From SIG440 sp045591035 (lineage in GTDB: Bacteria; Bacillota; Clostridia; Monoglobales; Monoglobaceae), in assembly GCA_045591035.1 (NCBI GenBank), contig JAZNSG010000027.1:1-64000 (forward strand): 64,000 bases of DNA, in the 5' to 3' direction. The position numbers were made by a program, and so were the translations under genes. Below are positions 1-7,064 of the stretch, one piece after another. The notes under the pieces are model-generated. The model had not been told where the DNA came from. It saw nothing but the letters and a program-made list of their open reading frames with translations, and did not search any database. How positions within the stretch are numbered: the first letter of the stretch is position 1; each line of letters starts with the position of its first letter.

Positions 1-13
1 TATTGATTCCTCT

Positions 14-898
14 TTATATTAATCCGTTTTCTTTCATTAAAGCCAACAGTTTTTCCTCGTTTTCAGCCTCCATAGGAGTAAGGGGCAGTCTGATAATATT
101 TTCACAGAATCCCATTGCAGCAACTGCAGCCTTAACGGGAATAGGATTAACTTCACAGAATAACGCATTGATTAACGAAAGATACTCAAGCTGAAGCTTA
201 GCACTTTCCTCAACTCTTCCCTCAAAGAAACTGTCACAAATTTCCACTGTTTCTTTAGGAGCAATATTAGAAAGAACAGAAATAACGCCTTTGCCGCCTA
301 AAGACAAAATCGGAACAATCTGGTCGTCATTTCCTGAATAAATATCAAATTCGCCATTTGTAAGTGCAGCAATCTTAGCAATCTGTGAAATATTTCCGCT
401 GGCTTCTTTAACACCTACAATTCTGGGGTGCTTTGCTAATTCCGCACAGGTTTCAGGCTCTATGTTGCAACCCGTTCTTGAAGGAACGTTATACAAAATT
501 ACAGGGATTGTACTTGCATCCGCAATAGCTGTAAAAGACTTTATAAGGCCTTTTTGGGTTGCCTTGTTGTAGTAAGGTGTAACAACAAGCACAGCATCTG
601 CACCAATTTCACAGGCATATTTTGTCAGCGAAATAGCATAACTGATATCATTCGAGCCGGTACCCGCAATCATAGGTACTCTTCCCGCAATTTTTTCCAC
701 AGAAAATTTAAGAACTTCTCTATGTTCTTCATCACTGAGAGTAGAGCCCTCACCGGTAGTTCCGGCAATAACCAAAGCATCTACGCCCTCTTCAATCTGC
801 CAATCAATCATACGGGCAAATGTTTCGTAATCTACTCCGTCTTTCGTCATAGGTGTAATGATGGCTGTTCCAACGCCTTTAAAAACAGTATTTTTCAT
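14..898 (-). CDS. dapA: 4-hydroxy-tetrahydrodipicolinate synthase
   Basis: Condenses pyruvate with aspartate semialdehyde, the first committed step of lysine and diaminopimelate synthesis, in the cytoplasm. The 294-residue protein has the normal family length. It shows GTTGEGSTL near residue 45 (carboxylate binding), YNVPSRTG near 135 (catalytic Tyr) and GVKEASGN near 160 (Schiff-base Lys), all canonical. The ATG is preceded by GGGAG. Upstream are a complete lysine riboswitch, a terminator and a consensus promoter, so the gene is shut down by lysine. This context separates it from the atypical DHDPS-family paralogue at 4190. The next gene of its operon would lie beyond the left edge. Confidence 0.96.
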   Translation of the reverse strand: MKNTVFKGVGTAIITPMTKDGVDYETFARMIDWQIEEGVDALVIAGTTGEGSTLSDEEHREVLKFSVEKIAGRVPMIAGTGSNDISYAISLTKYACEIGADAVLVVTPYYNKATQKGLIKSFTAIADASTIPVILYNVPSRTGCNIEPETCAELAKHPRIVGVKEASGNISQIAKIAALTNGEFDIYSGNDDQIVPILSLGGKGVISVLSNIAPKETVEICDSFFEGRVEESAKLQLEYLSLINALFCEVNPIPVKAAVAAMGFCENIIRLPLTPMEAENEEKLLALMKENGLI

Positions 899-943
899 AA
901 AAACGACTCCCTTTCGAGTTTGATATTGTATTATCTGTATCTC

Positions 944-977
944 ACAAAAAAATGATAGCTGAATATTCAGCTATCAT
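944..977 (-). terminator. Attenuator terminator of the dapA lysine riboswitch
   Basis: Bases 952-977 are a perfect 26-base palindrome whose minus-strand transcript forms a hairpin followed at once by seven U. Its AGCTATCAT arm repeats the last bases of the aptamer (1019-1027). The aptamer 3' strand and the terminator can therefore compete for the same partner, the usual design of a transcription-terminating lysine riboswitch. Confidence 0.9.
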
Positions 978-1018
978 ATATACTATGCAAGGATACAAAT
1001 TAATCATTAACACATAAA

Positions 1019-1182
1019 TATGATAGCTCTCCGCATTACTGCGACAACAAGCGAAATATTATTTTCGATTGCCAGACCGACCTTTTACCACAAGCCGTCT
1101 TCGGCACCTGCCCCTTTCTGCAAGTTTGCTTTGGTAAAGCACTTTAAAAACCCACATACTGATGACACAATGCACCTCTACC
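1019..1182 (-). ncRNA. Lysine riboswitch (L box) aptamer
   Basis: Read on the minus strand the region carries the conserved lysine-riboswitch segments in order: AGAGGTGCA at the 5' side, GGGGCAGGTGCCGAAGA in the core, GGTCTGG, and the 3' segment ending GGAGAGCTATCAT. It sits between a consensus promoter and a Rho-independent terminator directly upstream of dapA. Lysine binding is expected to favour the terminator at 944-977 and stop dapA transcription. The aptamer edges are approximate. Confidence 0.95.
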
Positions 1183-1191
1183 TATGTTAAC

Positions 1192-1220
1192 ATTATACTA
1201 TATCAATATGACTTTGTCAA
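1192..1220 (-). promoter_or_regulatory. Sigma-A promoter of the dapA leader
   Basis: Minus strand TTGACA (1215-1220), 17-base spacer, TATAAT (1192-1197): a perfect consensus match. Transcription would start about ten bases before the lysine aptamer. Confidence 0.92.
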
Positions 1221-1252
1221 CAGTTTAACTAAAATTTTATTTTCAAAAACTG

Positions 1253-1855
1253 TCATCTTCGAAAACCTTTAAGAATCGGGCTTAATGGTTTGTAAATAAA
1301 AGCCACAATAACTGAAACAACAAACACCTTCAAGATATTAAAAGGCACTGTACAAAGCAATACCATTTTCCACAGACTGTCTACCGAAGGATGTATCGCT
1401 CTGCCCATTTCAACAAATGCCTCAACGGGTATGCCTAACGCTTTCCCATAAGCAGGAATAAGCAAATAAGTGTTAATAAAGCTGGATAAAAACACCATCG
1501 AAAATGAGCCGATTGCCAGTCCCACAATGGCCATAGTTTTATTTTTTCTGTATTTATATATGAGTCCGGCAGGTATAATATACGCAAGACCCACCAAGAG
1601 ATTCCCAAGTTCTCCTATTCCACCTGTTATAGTTCCGTTTACAAGCAGATTGAGTAAAACTTTTATAGTTTCAATTACTATTCCGGCCAAGGGGCCAATT
1701 GCAAAAGTTCCCACAAGCACCGGCACCTCACTGAAGTCCATTTCGTAAAATGGTGGTGCAATAAATGGAATCGGAAACTCTACAAGCATCAAAATCAATG
1801 AAACCGCCGAAAGCATTGCAACCTCCGCCATCCATACTATTTTACTGTTTTTCAT
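1253..1855 (-). CDS. ribU: ECF transporter S component, riboflavin-specific (RibU-like)
   Basis: Substrate-binding membrane subunit of an energy-coupling-factor transporter, predicted to capture riboflavin and work with a shared EcfA/A'/T module encoded elsewhere. I chose the ATG at 1855 because it follows AAAAGGAGGA at good spacing, giving 200 residues, the usual S-component size. A longer upstream reading would translate the riboswitch terminator. The protein has about six hydrophobic segments and the RibU-like N-terminal segment LVEFPIPFIAPPFYEMDFSEV. An FMN riboswitch upstream makes riboflavin or FMN the likely substrate. The gene is monocistronic on this view. Confidence 0.93.
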   Translation of the reverse strand: MKNSKIVWMAEVAMLSAVSLILMLVEFPIPFIAPPFYEMDFSEVPVLVGTFAIGPLAGIVIETIKVLLNLLVNGTITGGIGELGNLLVGLAYIIPAGLIYKYRKNKTMAIVGLAIGSFSMVFLSSFINTYLLIPAYGKALGIPVEAFVEMGRAIHPSVDSLWKMVLLCTVPFNILKVFVVSVIVAFIYKPLSPILKGFRR

Positions 1856-1880
1856 AAAAATCCTCCTTTTAAATCTCATA

Positions 1881-1911
1881 AATAAAAATCCCGATTGGAA
1901 TACAATCGGGA
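1881..1911 (-). terminator. Terminator of the FMN riboswitch
   Basis: Minus strand stem TCCCGATTG / CAATCGGGA with a five-base loop, then ATTTTTATTT, lying between the FMN aptamer and the ribU ribosome binding site. The CAATCGGG arm also occurs inside the aptamer (about 1995-2005), which could offer an alternative pairing. Confidence 0.85.
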
Positions 1912-1939
1912 CAATTTTCACAAGGCACAAGCCTTTAAA

Positions 1940-2053
1940 AATTCTTCTCACATCCAGACTTTACTGTCGGTTTTGGAATTTCACCAAATCAACCCGATTG
2001 GGTTCGCGGACTTTACCGCCGGTCGGGAATTTCACCCAGCCCCGAAGAACCTG
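1940..2053 (-). ncRNA. FMN riboswitch (RFN element)
   Basis: The minus strand reads the classic RFN blocks in order: TTCTTCGGGGC, GGGTGAAATTCCCGACCGGC, GGTAAAGTC, GAACCC, GGTGAAATTCC, CGACAGTAAAGTCTGGATG and GAGAAGAA. It lies in the leader of ribU and is followed by a terminator. FMN should switch off import of its precursor. A TATAAT-like box (2066-2071) lies upstream, but the -35 region is poor. Confidence 0.97.
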
Positions 2054-2094
2054 TATTTAGTTTTTATTATATTACTGATATTTTTATTTCGTTC

Positions 2095-3027
2095 TTACTT
2101 AACGAAGAATCTGTATTCAGCAGCACCATTCTCATCATTGTAGCAAATCAGTTCAAACCCATAGCCACTTTTTTCAGCTATAACCTTATTCACTGTTCGT
2201 GTGGTTTCAATGTACCAAGGTGATGGCTCATACCCTGAAGCTTTCATATATTTAACGCCCGGACACTCTGAAACCTTTACATAAAGTTCTTTGTCACTCA
2301 AAATGCAATCCACTGCATTGGGTTCCTTTTCGATTTTGTAGATTTCTTCAATGTGGTTTTTGATAGCCTTGAGACCATCTTCTTTAGCTTTCATAATCAA
2401 TGGGCTGAAATACGACTCTGTGAATCTTGTAAGGTATTCAATTACGCTGTCATAACCATAATTTTCTCCCACATACCGAAGACCACGTTCACCGGAAATA
2501 TGAAAATCCCGATGGAAGTATTCATTATCTGCGGCATTCACATCCATAGACAGTTTTTCACCTTTGCAGTTTTCAGGAACAAAGTCTTTGTCAATTTTGT
2601 ATGACAAATAGCACTGAGCATTATCGACTTTTGAATAATCCTCTTTATCCGGATATATTCCATACTTTTCAAGCTGTCTTGTGTAAAGTACTGCACAATG
2701 CCCACAATAGTCATGATAAGGCTCCATATGAGTAAAGCCCATAAGTCTGCCCTTAGACGGACACGCACGCATATCTATGTAAAACGTACCTTCTTTTTCG
2801 TCCATTCCCATTTCAAAATCACAAGCTTCTTCGTTAAGTGATTTCGACCAATAATCCCAACATCCGCGAATACCTTTACCCGCTACTTCTTTTCCCAAAA
2901 GGTCAGCAACATACGTATCGGAAATATATTCCCAGTATTTCACAACTTCATCGTGTCCGCCCTTTTTTTCTTCTAGATACTTAAAAAGCTCACTGTACAA
3001 TGGGATAAATTCTGTGCAAGAAATCAT
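2095..3027 (-). CDS. Conserved-looking Cys-rich protein of unknown function
   Basis: 310 residues, soluble, no signal peptide or membrane segment. I do not recognise the family. Visible marks are a CPSKGR segment near residue 88, a cluster EPYHDYCGHC near 103-112 with closely spaced Cys and His, and HRDFHISGERGLRYVGENYG near 180, all of which could bind metal or a nucleophile-dependent substrate. It begins 13 bases after the AraC regulator gene (3041) and so is probably co-transcribed with it. That regulator faces an aldolase-family gene, so a role in the same small-molecule pathway is likely but unproven. The stop lies about 40 bases from the FMN riboswitch of ribU. Confidence 0.7.
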   Translation of the reverse strand: MISCTEFIPLYSELFKYLEEKKGGHDEVVKYWEYISDTYVADLLGKEVAGKGIRGCWDYWSKSLNEEACDFEMGMDEKEGTFYIDMRACPSKGRLMGFTHMEPYHDYCGHCAVLYTRQLEKYGIYPDKEDYSKVDNAQCYLSYKIDKDFVPENCKGEKLSMDVNAADNEYFHRDFHISGERGLRYVGENYGYDSVIEYLTRFTESYFSPLIMKAKEDGLKAIKNHIEEIYKIEKEPNAVDCILSDKELYVKVSECPGVKYMKASGYEPSPWYIETTRTVNKVIAEKSGYGFELICYNDENGAAEYRFFVK

Positions 3028-3040
3028 TTTTATCTCTCCT

Positions 3041-3997
3041 CTAAAATTCTTTTTTATTCCCGCAGTCTATCTCAGGAATCAAAATAGGTATATTATTTTT
3101 TATATCTTTACAGCCATTTGCTTTTCTGCATTGGGTAGGCAGACAAGCATATTGCTTTTTAAATGCAGAATAAAAACCTTTTATGGAATTGTAGCCAACT
3201 TTAGTAGATATTTCAAGTACAGACATATCTGTTGTAACCAAAAGTTCTGCCGCCTCTTTCATCCGCATACGTGTAACAAGCTCACGATAAGTGCAGCCAT
3301 AATACTTTTTAATTATCCGACTTGCCTGTCTTGTGCTCAGATACAATTTATTCGCTATATCGCTCAAGGATATATCCTGAGCATAGCAATGAAAAAGAAT
3401 CTGCTGAAGCTTGTACATTCGAATCATACTGCTGTCCGAAATAGGAGCATTTGGCAGTTCAGCAGACCTGGTGTTTTTCTTGTTTAATACGGCAACAATA
3501 AGCTCATGAAAGCTCCGGCAGATATTCATCTTGTCCCCGTGAAAAGCATAGGTCAGCACATCTTTGATAATATTACGCAGCTCACCTGAGTTCTCAAGAT
3601 GCAAATATTCTTCTGCCAAGACCTCTCTGATAGAATCATAAAGAGAAAATTCAGCCTTTATTGCCGTCTTTTCAATGAGAAAGTTAATATTATATCTGGT
3701 CAATCCCGAGGACGAATTCACAGTGTGGTGATTTATTCCCGGAGACATAATAATCAAATCGTCTTTTTTGAAAGTTTTATCTCCATCTTCAAATCTAATA
3801 ACAAGCTCACCACTCGCAACATAAAAAAGCTCATAATACGAATGAAAGTGAAGCTGAATGTAGCCATCCTCTTTCGGGCTCGGTTTTGTAAATACCGATC
3901 CCTGATCGTAAATAATGCTGAACTTAACATTCTCTATATAGAAGGTATATTCCTTAAAAACATCGTTAGATGTCTCCCTTATTTCGGTCGAGTTCAT
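3041..3997 (-). CDS. AraC-family transcriptional regulator with N-terminal cupin domain
   Basis: Effector-responsive DNA-binding regulator. The first third holds a cupin sensor (LHFHSYYELFYVASGEL near 50-67), a ligand pocket typical of sugar or acid responsive AraC proteins. The last 100 residues carry two helix-turn-helix motifs, including SLSDIANKLYLSTRQASRII and MSVLEISTKVGYNSIKGFYS. I start at the ATG at 3997, six bases after AGAGGTG; the in-frame GTG at 4006 overlaps that ribosome binding site. It is divergent from the aldolase-family gene at 4190 and followed by the unknown protein at 2095. It most likely controls both directions. Confidence 0.93.
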   Translation of the reverse strand: MNSTEIRETSNDVFKEYTFYIENVKFSIIYDQGSVFTKPSPKEDGYIQLHFHSYYELFYVASGELVIRFEDGDKTFKKDDLIIMSPGINHHTVNSSSGLTRYNINFLIEKTAIKAEFSLYDSIREVLAEEYLHLENSGELRNIIKDVLTYAFHGDKMNICRSFHELIVAVLNKKNTRSAELPNAPISDSSMIRMYKLQQILFHCYAQDISLSDIANKLYLSTRQASRIIKKYYGCTYRELVTRMRMKEAAELLVTTDMSVLEISTKVGYNSIKGFYSAFKKQYACLPTQCRKANGCKDIKNNIPILIPEIDCGNKKEF

Positions 3998-4058
3998 ATG
4001 GCTCACCTCTGCTTTAATTTTAATGCATCAATATACAAAAGTCAATAGGATTTGTGGA

Positions 4059-4141
4059 TTTTTTGTACAAAACGGAAATCCCGTCAACTTTATGTCCTTT
4101 TTGTACATAGACTAAAACAGAAATTTGATGTTTAATATAAT
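4059..4141 (+). promoter_or_regulatory. Possible regulator sites and -10 box upstream of the aldolase-family gene
   Basis: Two copies of TTTTTGTACA (cores TGTACA at 4064-4069 and 4102-4107) lie 38 bases apart between the divergent AraC gene and the aldolase gene, a plausible pair of AraC half sites. TATAAT at 4136-4141 could be the -10 of the aldolase gene. No good -35 is visible, as is common for activated promoters. Confidence 0.4.
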
Positions 4142-4189
4142 TGTAGTAATTTATTTGCATACATTTTATCCAAAGAAAGGTGATTCAAA

Positions 4190-5077
4190 ATGGAAAAATT
4201 AAAAAAAGGCTTTTATACTGCCCTTGGTACTCCTCTTGATGAGAACGGCAACATAATCGCAGACGCATTGGTTAAAGAAATTAATATGCAGATTGAAGCA
4301 GGTGCAAGTGGTCTTCTTCTCATGGGAAGCATGGGCATCCAAGCATCAGTTAAAACTTCTGCATACGTAGAATCAGTTAAAATTGCAGTAGACGCTGTAA
4401 GCGGAAGAGTTCCTCTTTTCGTAGGCGCTATGGATAACTCTATTGAACGCGTAAAAGACAGAATCGATATGATAAAAGACTACAACTTTGATGCATTCGT
4501 TCTTACAACTCCTTTTTATGCTGTTGCTCCTGATGCTGCAAATGCAAACTTCTTCGAAAAGGTTGCAGACTATTCACCAAAGCCCATTTTCCTTTATGAC
4601 TTGGCAGTTGTTACCAAACAGAAGATTACATATCCTATGGTACAAAGACTTGCTAAGCATCCTAATATTCTGGGTGTTAAATCAGGTGACATTGTTCTTG
4701 CCCGTCAGGTTCAGCTTAATCTTCCTGACTTTGAATTTTTGTTCAGTAATATAGATATTTTTGACGTGGCTATGTCTTATGGCATTGACAAGGTTCTTGA
4801 TGGAATGTTCTGTTCAACACCTAAGAACACCGAGAAATTTATCAAAGCAGCATGGGACGGAAACAAAGCCGACTGTGCTAAGCATCTTGATAACATTCTC
4901 AAGCTCCGTGATTTCTACCTCTGTCAGCCCGGCTCCGGTCTTTTGTCTGTATTCACTCATTCCATGAACCTCCTCGGTATGGATGGAATATTTGCTTATG
5001 ACTATAATCACCAGCCGGTTAGCACTGAAGTTGCAGAAAATACAAAGAAAATGATGCAGGAAATCGGCGAACTCTAA
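4190..5077 (+). CDS. DHDPS/N-acetylneuraminate lyase family aldolase, atypical
   Basis: A (beta/alpha)8 class I aldolase of the DapA/NanA superfamily that should form a Schiff base with a 2-keto acid such as pyruvate. The catalytic Lys is K164 in GVKSGD and the catalytic Tyr Y136 in FLYDLAV, at the family positions. The usual GTTGE loop is GSMGI, and the YN(V)P motif is YDLA, so the substrate is unlikely to be aspartate semialdehyde. True dapA is at 14-898. It is driven divergently from the AraC gene and followed by a bidirectional terminator. Sugar-acid or nonulosonate cleavage is a reasonable guess, not shown. The ATG follows AAAGGTG. Confidence 0.85.
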   Translation: MEKLKKGFYTALGTPLDENGNIIADALVKEINMQIEAGASGLLLMGSMGIQASVKTSAYVESVKIAVDAVSGRVPLFVGAMDNSIERVKDRIDMIKDYNFDAFVLTTPFYAVAPDAANANFFEKVADYSPKPIFLYDLAVVTKQKITYPMVQRLAKHPNILGVKSGDIVLARQVQLNLPDFEFLFSNIDIFDVAMSYGIDKVLDGMFCSTPKNTEKFIKAAWDGNKADCAKHLDNILKLRDFYLCQPGSGLLSVFTHSMNLLGMDGIFAYDYNHQPVSTEVAENTKKMMQEIGEL

Positions 5078-5100
5078 ACGCCCGAAAAACATTCAAAACA

Positions 5101-5127
5101 AAAAAGCTCGGATATCCGAGCTTTTTT
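5101..5127. terminator. Bidirectional terminator
   Basis: AAAAAGCTCGGAT / ATCCGAGCTTTTTTT, a perfect hairpin with A and T runs on both sides. It lies between the convergent aldolase gene (ending 5077) and aldo/keto reductase gene (ending 5138), and serves both. Confidence 0.92.
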
Positions 5128-5137
5128 TATATTTAGA

Positions 5138-6097
5138 TTATTTGGTTTCGAGTTCTTTCGCTCTCTTTCCCCAAAGCCATGGAGAAATAATAAACGGGTC
5201 TACGTCTTTAAATTCGCAAAGAAGCTGATTAACAAGCTCATCGGACAGCTTTGGAATATTAAACAAAGCGACATTTTCTTTAACCTGCGCCTCTGTTTCA
5301 CTTCCAACCACCAACGAATCAACTCCTGCCGTATCTCGTATAAACGCCATAGTCATCTGAGCAACTGTCAATCCGTTATCTGCCGCAATTTCACGTAATC
5401 TTTCTACAACAGGAACAGCACATTTTAAAGCCCCACACATTTCGGTTTCCAAATCCTTTTTGCTGCGGAAGAAAAGTCCCTGCAAATAAACACTGCGAAT
5501 AAACACCGCTATCCCTGAATCTGACATATTCTTCACCAAGCCACTTTGAATTTCTTTGTTATCGAGAATATTCATGGGCATTTGTATTGCATCAAATCCA
5601 CCACATTTTATAATATCTTCCAAAGCAGACTTGTCCGAAAGTGAAATCCCCGCACTGATGATTGTACCATCCTTTTTAAGTCTGTTCAGGGCATCTACAA
5701 GCTCATCACCATAATCCAAAAAGTTTTTCTCTGTGTGGCTCATAAACACCGGAATTGTTTCAATTGACAATCTTTTTAATGATTTTTCCGCAAACGCCCT
5801 GAGTGAACCATAGATATCCTTCGAGCTTTCTTCTGTAACCTTGAACTTTGTACAAATCTCAAAATGCTTGTCTTTGTTTTTCTTGAGATAGTTTCCGATT
5901 ACATCTTCACTTGTACCGTAATCATCCGAGGTATCCAGCATCGTCACGCCACCATCATACGCCGCATCAAGAATCCTGAAGCTTTCGGTCTCTGTTGGCA
6001 TACCTTGGTTATTGTTGACGCCATAGCTCATTCCAAGCTGAACTGTCCCAAGGGTCATTTTAGATATTTTTATACTGTTTTTTTTTGTAATTTCCAT
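5138..6097 (-). CDS. Aldo/keto reductase family protein
   Basis: NAD(P)H-dependent carbonyl reductase of the AKR (beta/alpha)8 fold, 319 residues. The family landmarks are GTVQLGMSYG near residue 17, DTSDDYGTSE near 55 (Asp and Tyr of the catalytic tetrad), a Lys in CTKFKV near 83 and FMSHTE near 118. The usual catalytic His position reads SHTE. The C-terminal VGSETEAQVKENV is the cofactor-clamping region. It lies 12 bases after the SDR gene at 6110 and forms a two-gene operon with it. The substrate is unknown. The pairing with a PtmA-like SDR suggests sugar or nonulosonic-acid chemistry. Confidence 0.88.
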   Translation of the reverse strand: MEITKKNSIKISKMTLGTVQLGMSYGVNNNQGMPTETESFRILDAAYDGGVTMLDTSDDYGTSEDVIGNYLKKNKDKHFEICTKFKVTEESSKDIYGSLRAFAEKSLKRLSIETIPVFMSHTEKNFLDYGDELVDALNRLKKDGTIISAGISLSDKSALEDIIKCGGFDAIQMPMNILDNKEIQSGLVKNMSDSGIAVFIRSVYLQGLFFRSKKDLETEMCGALKCAVPVVERLREIAADNGLTVAQMTMAFIRDTAGVDSLVVGSETEAQVKENVALFNIPKLSDELVNQLLCEFKDVDPFIISPWLWGKRAKELETK

Positions 6098-6109
6098 ACT
6101 AACGCCTCG

Positions 6110-6892
6110 TTATTTAGCTGTGTATCCACCATCAACGGGGATAATAGCACCTGTTATGTAAGCTGATGCATCTGATGCCAGGAAAATAAGCGCACCCATA
6201 ATGTCAGTTTCGTTTGCCATTCTGCCAAGACATGTGGACTTGCCATATCTTTCAACAAAAATATCCGGCTGACTTCCGTCATACAAACCACCAAGTTCCA
6301 AAACATTACAACGAACACCGAATCTTCCGTAATGACTTGCAAGATATCTTGTGTAGTTTGTCATTCCACCTTTATGGAAAAAGTAATCGGGAACAGCACC
6401 ATTTTTATTCATTTCTGTTCCGGCATAAAGTTCATAATCAGGTCCCAAAAGTCCCATATAAGAACCGATGTTGATAATAGAACCCTTTCCTGCTTCTGCC
6501 ATTTTGTCACCAAACGCACGGCTTATAAGGAAAAGTCCGGTTGCGTTTATTTCCATACTTTTGTCAAAAGCTTCCTTTGTATCCTTATAACCATTCTTCA
6601 TTGTTCTCAAAACAGAGTTATTTACAAGAATATCAAGTTTACCTTCTTTTTCGTAAATGTAATCACGAAGTTTCAAGATACTTTCTTCATCTGCCAAATC
6701 AAGATAAGCAACATTGATATCCATTCCTTCGGCATTTAAACTGTCTGCAACCACTTGGTTTGCCTCTGTGTTTCGTGATGCCATATAAACCTTTGCTCCT
6801 GCCATGCCTAATGCTCTTACAAGCTGTTTGCCATAAAGTCCGGCACCACCGGAAATCAGTGCAACCTTACCTTTTAATGAAAACATTTCCAT
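6110..6892 (-). CDS. Short-chain dehydrogenase/reductase, PtmA-like
   Basis: Rossmann-fold oxidoreductase, 260 residues from the ATG at 6892. That ATG sits eight bases from AAGGAG, whereas the in-frame GTG at 6901 overlaps this site. It has the nucleotide loop GGAGLYGKQ, a Ser in INIGSYMG, the YxxxK pair in YFFHKGG, and a C-terminal ITGAIIPVDGGYTAK. The segment around YFFHKGG and NYTRYLASHYGRFGVRCN resembles the PtmA group, linked in other bacteria to legionaminic-acid and related sugar pathways. That resemblance is from memory and not tested. First gene of an operon with the aldo/keto reductase, with its own promoter. Confidence 0.9.
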   Translation of the reverse strand: MEMFSLKGKVALISGGAGLYGKQLVRALGMAGAKVYMASRNTEANQVVADSLNAEGMDINVAYLDLADEESILKLRDYIYEKEGKLDILVNNSVLRTMKNGYKDTKEAFDKSMEINATGLFLISRAFGDKMAEAGKGSIINIGSYMGLLGPDYELYAGTEMNKNGAVPDYFFHKGGMTNYTRYLASHYGRFGVRCNVLELGGLYDGSQPDIFVERYGKSTCLGRMANETDIMGALIFLASDASAYITGAIIPVDGGYTAK

Positions 6893-6927
6893 ATTACTCA
6901 CTCCTTAAAGAAATTGTGTTTAATTGA

Positions 6928-6956
6928 ATTATATCATTGTCTTTTTAGCTTTACAA
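6928..6956 (-). promoter_or_regulatory. Promoter of the SDR-AKR operon
   Basis: Minus strand TTGTAA (6951-6956), 17-base spacer, TATAAT (6928-6933), about 35 bases before the SDR start codon. Confidence 0.7.
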
Positions 6957-7020
6957 TGAACCCAAATGCCACATCTTTTTGTTTTTGTCCTTTCGCGACA
7001 AGGCAAATGTGCATCAGGGA

Positions 7021-7055
7021 AAAACAACACACCGCCCGGCGATGTGTTGTTTTTG
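7021..7055 (-). terminator. Terminator of pheST
   Basis: Minus strand hairpin ACAACACATCGCC / GGGCGGTGTGTTGT followed by TTTTT, just after the pheT stop codon. Confidence 0.88.
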
Positions 7056-7064
7056 TTGACCTGG

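Noticed and set aside
1856..1951. 32-residue N-terminal extension of RibU
   Set aside because: It overlaps the riboswitch terminator, and the ATG at 1855 follows AAAAGGAGG.
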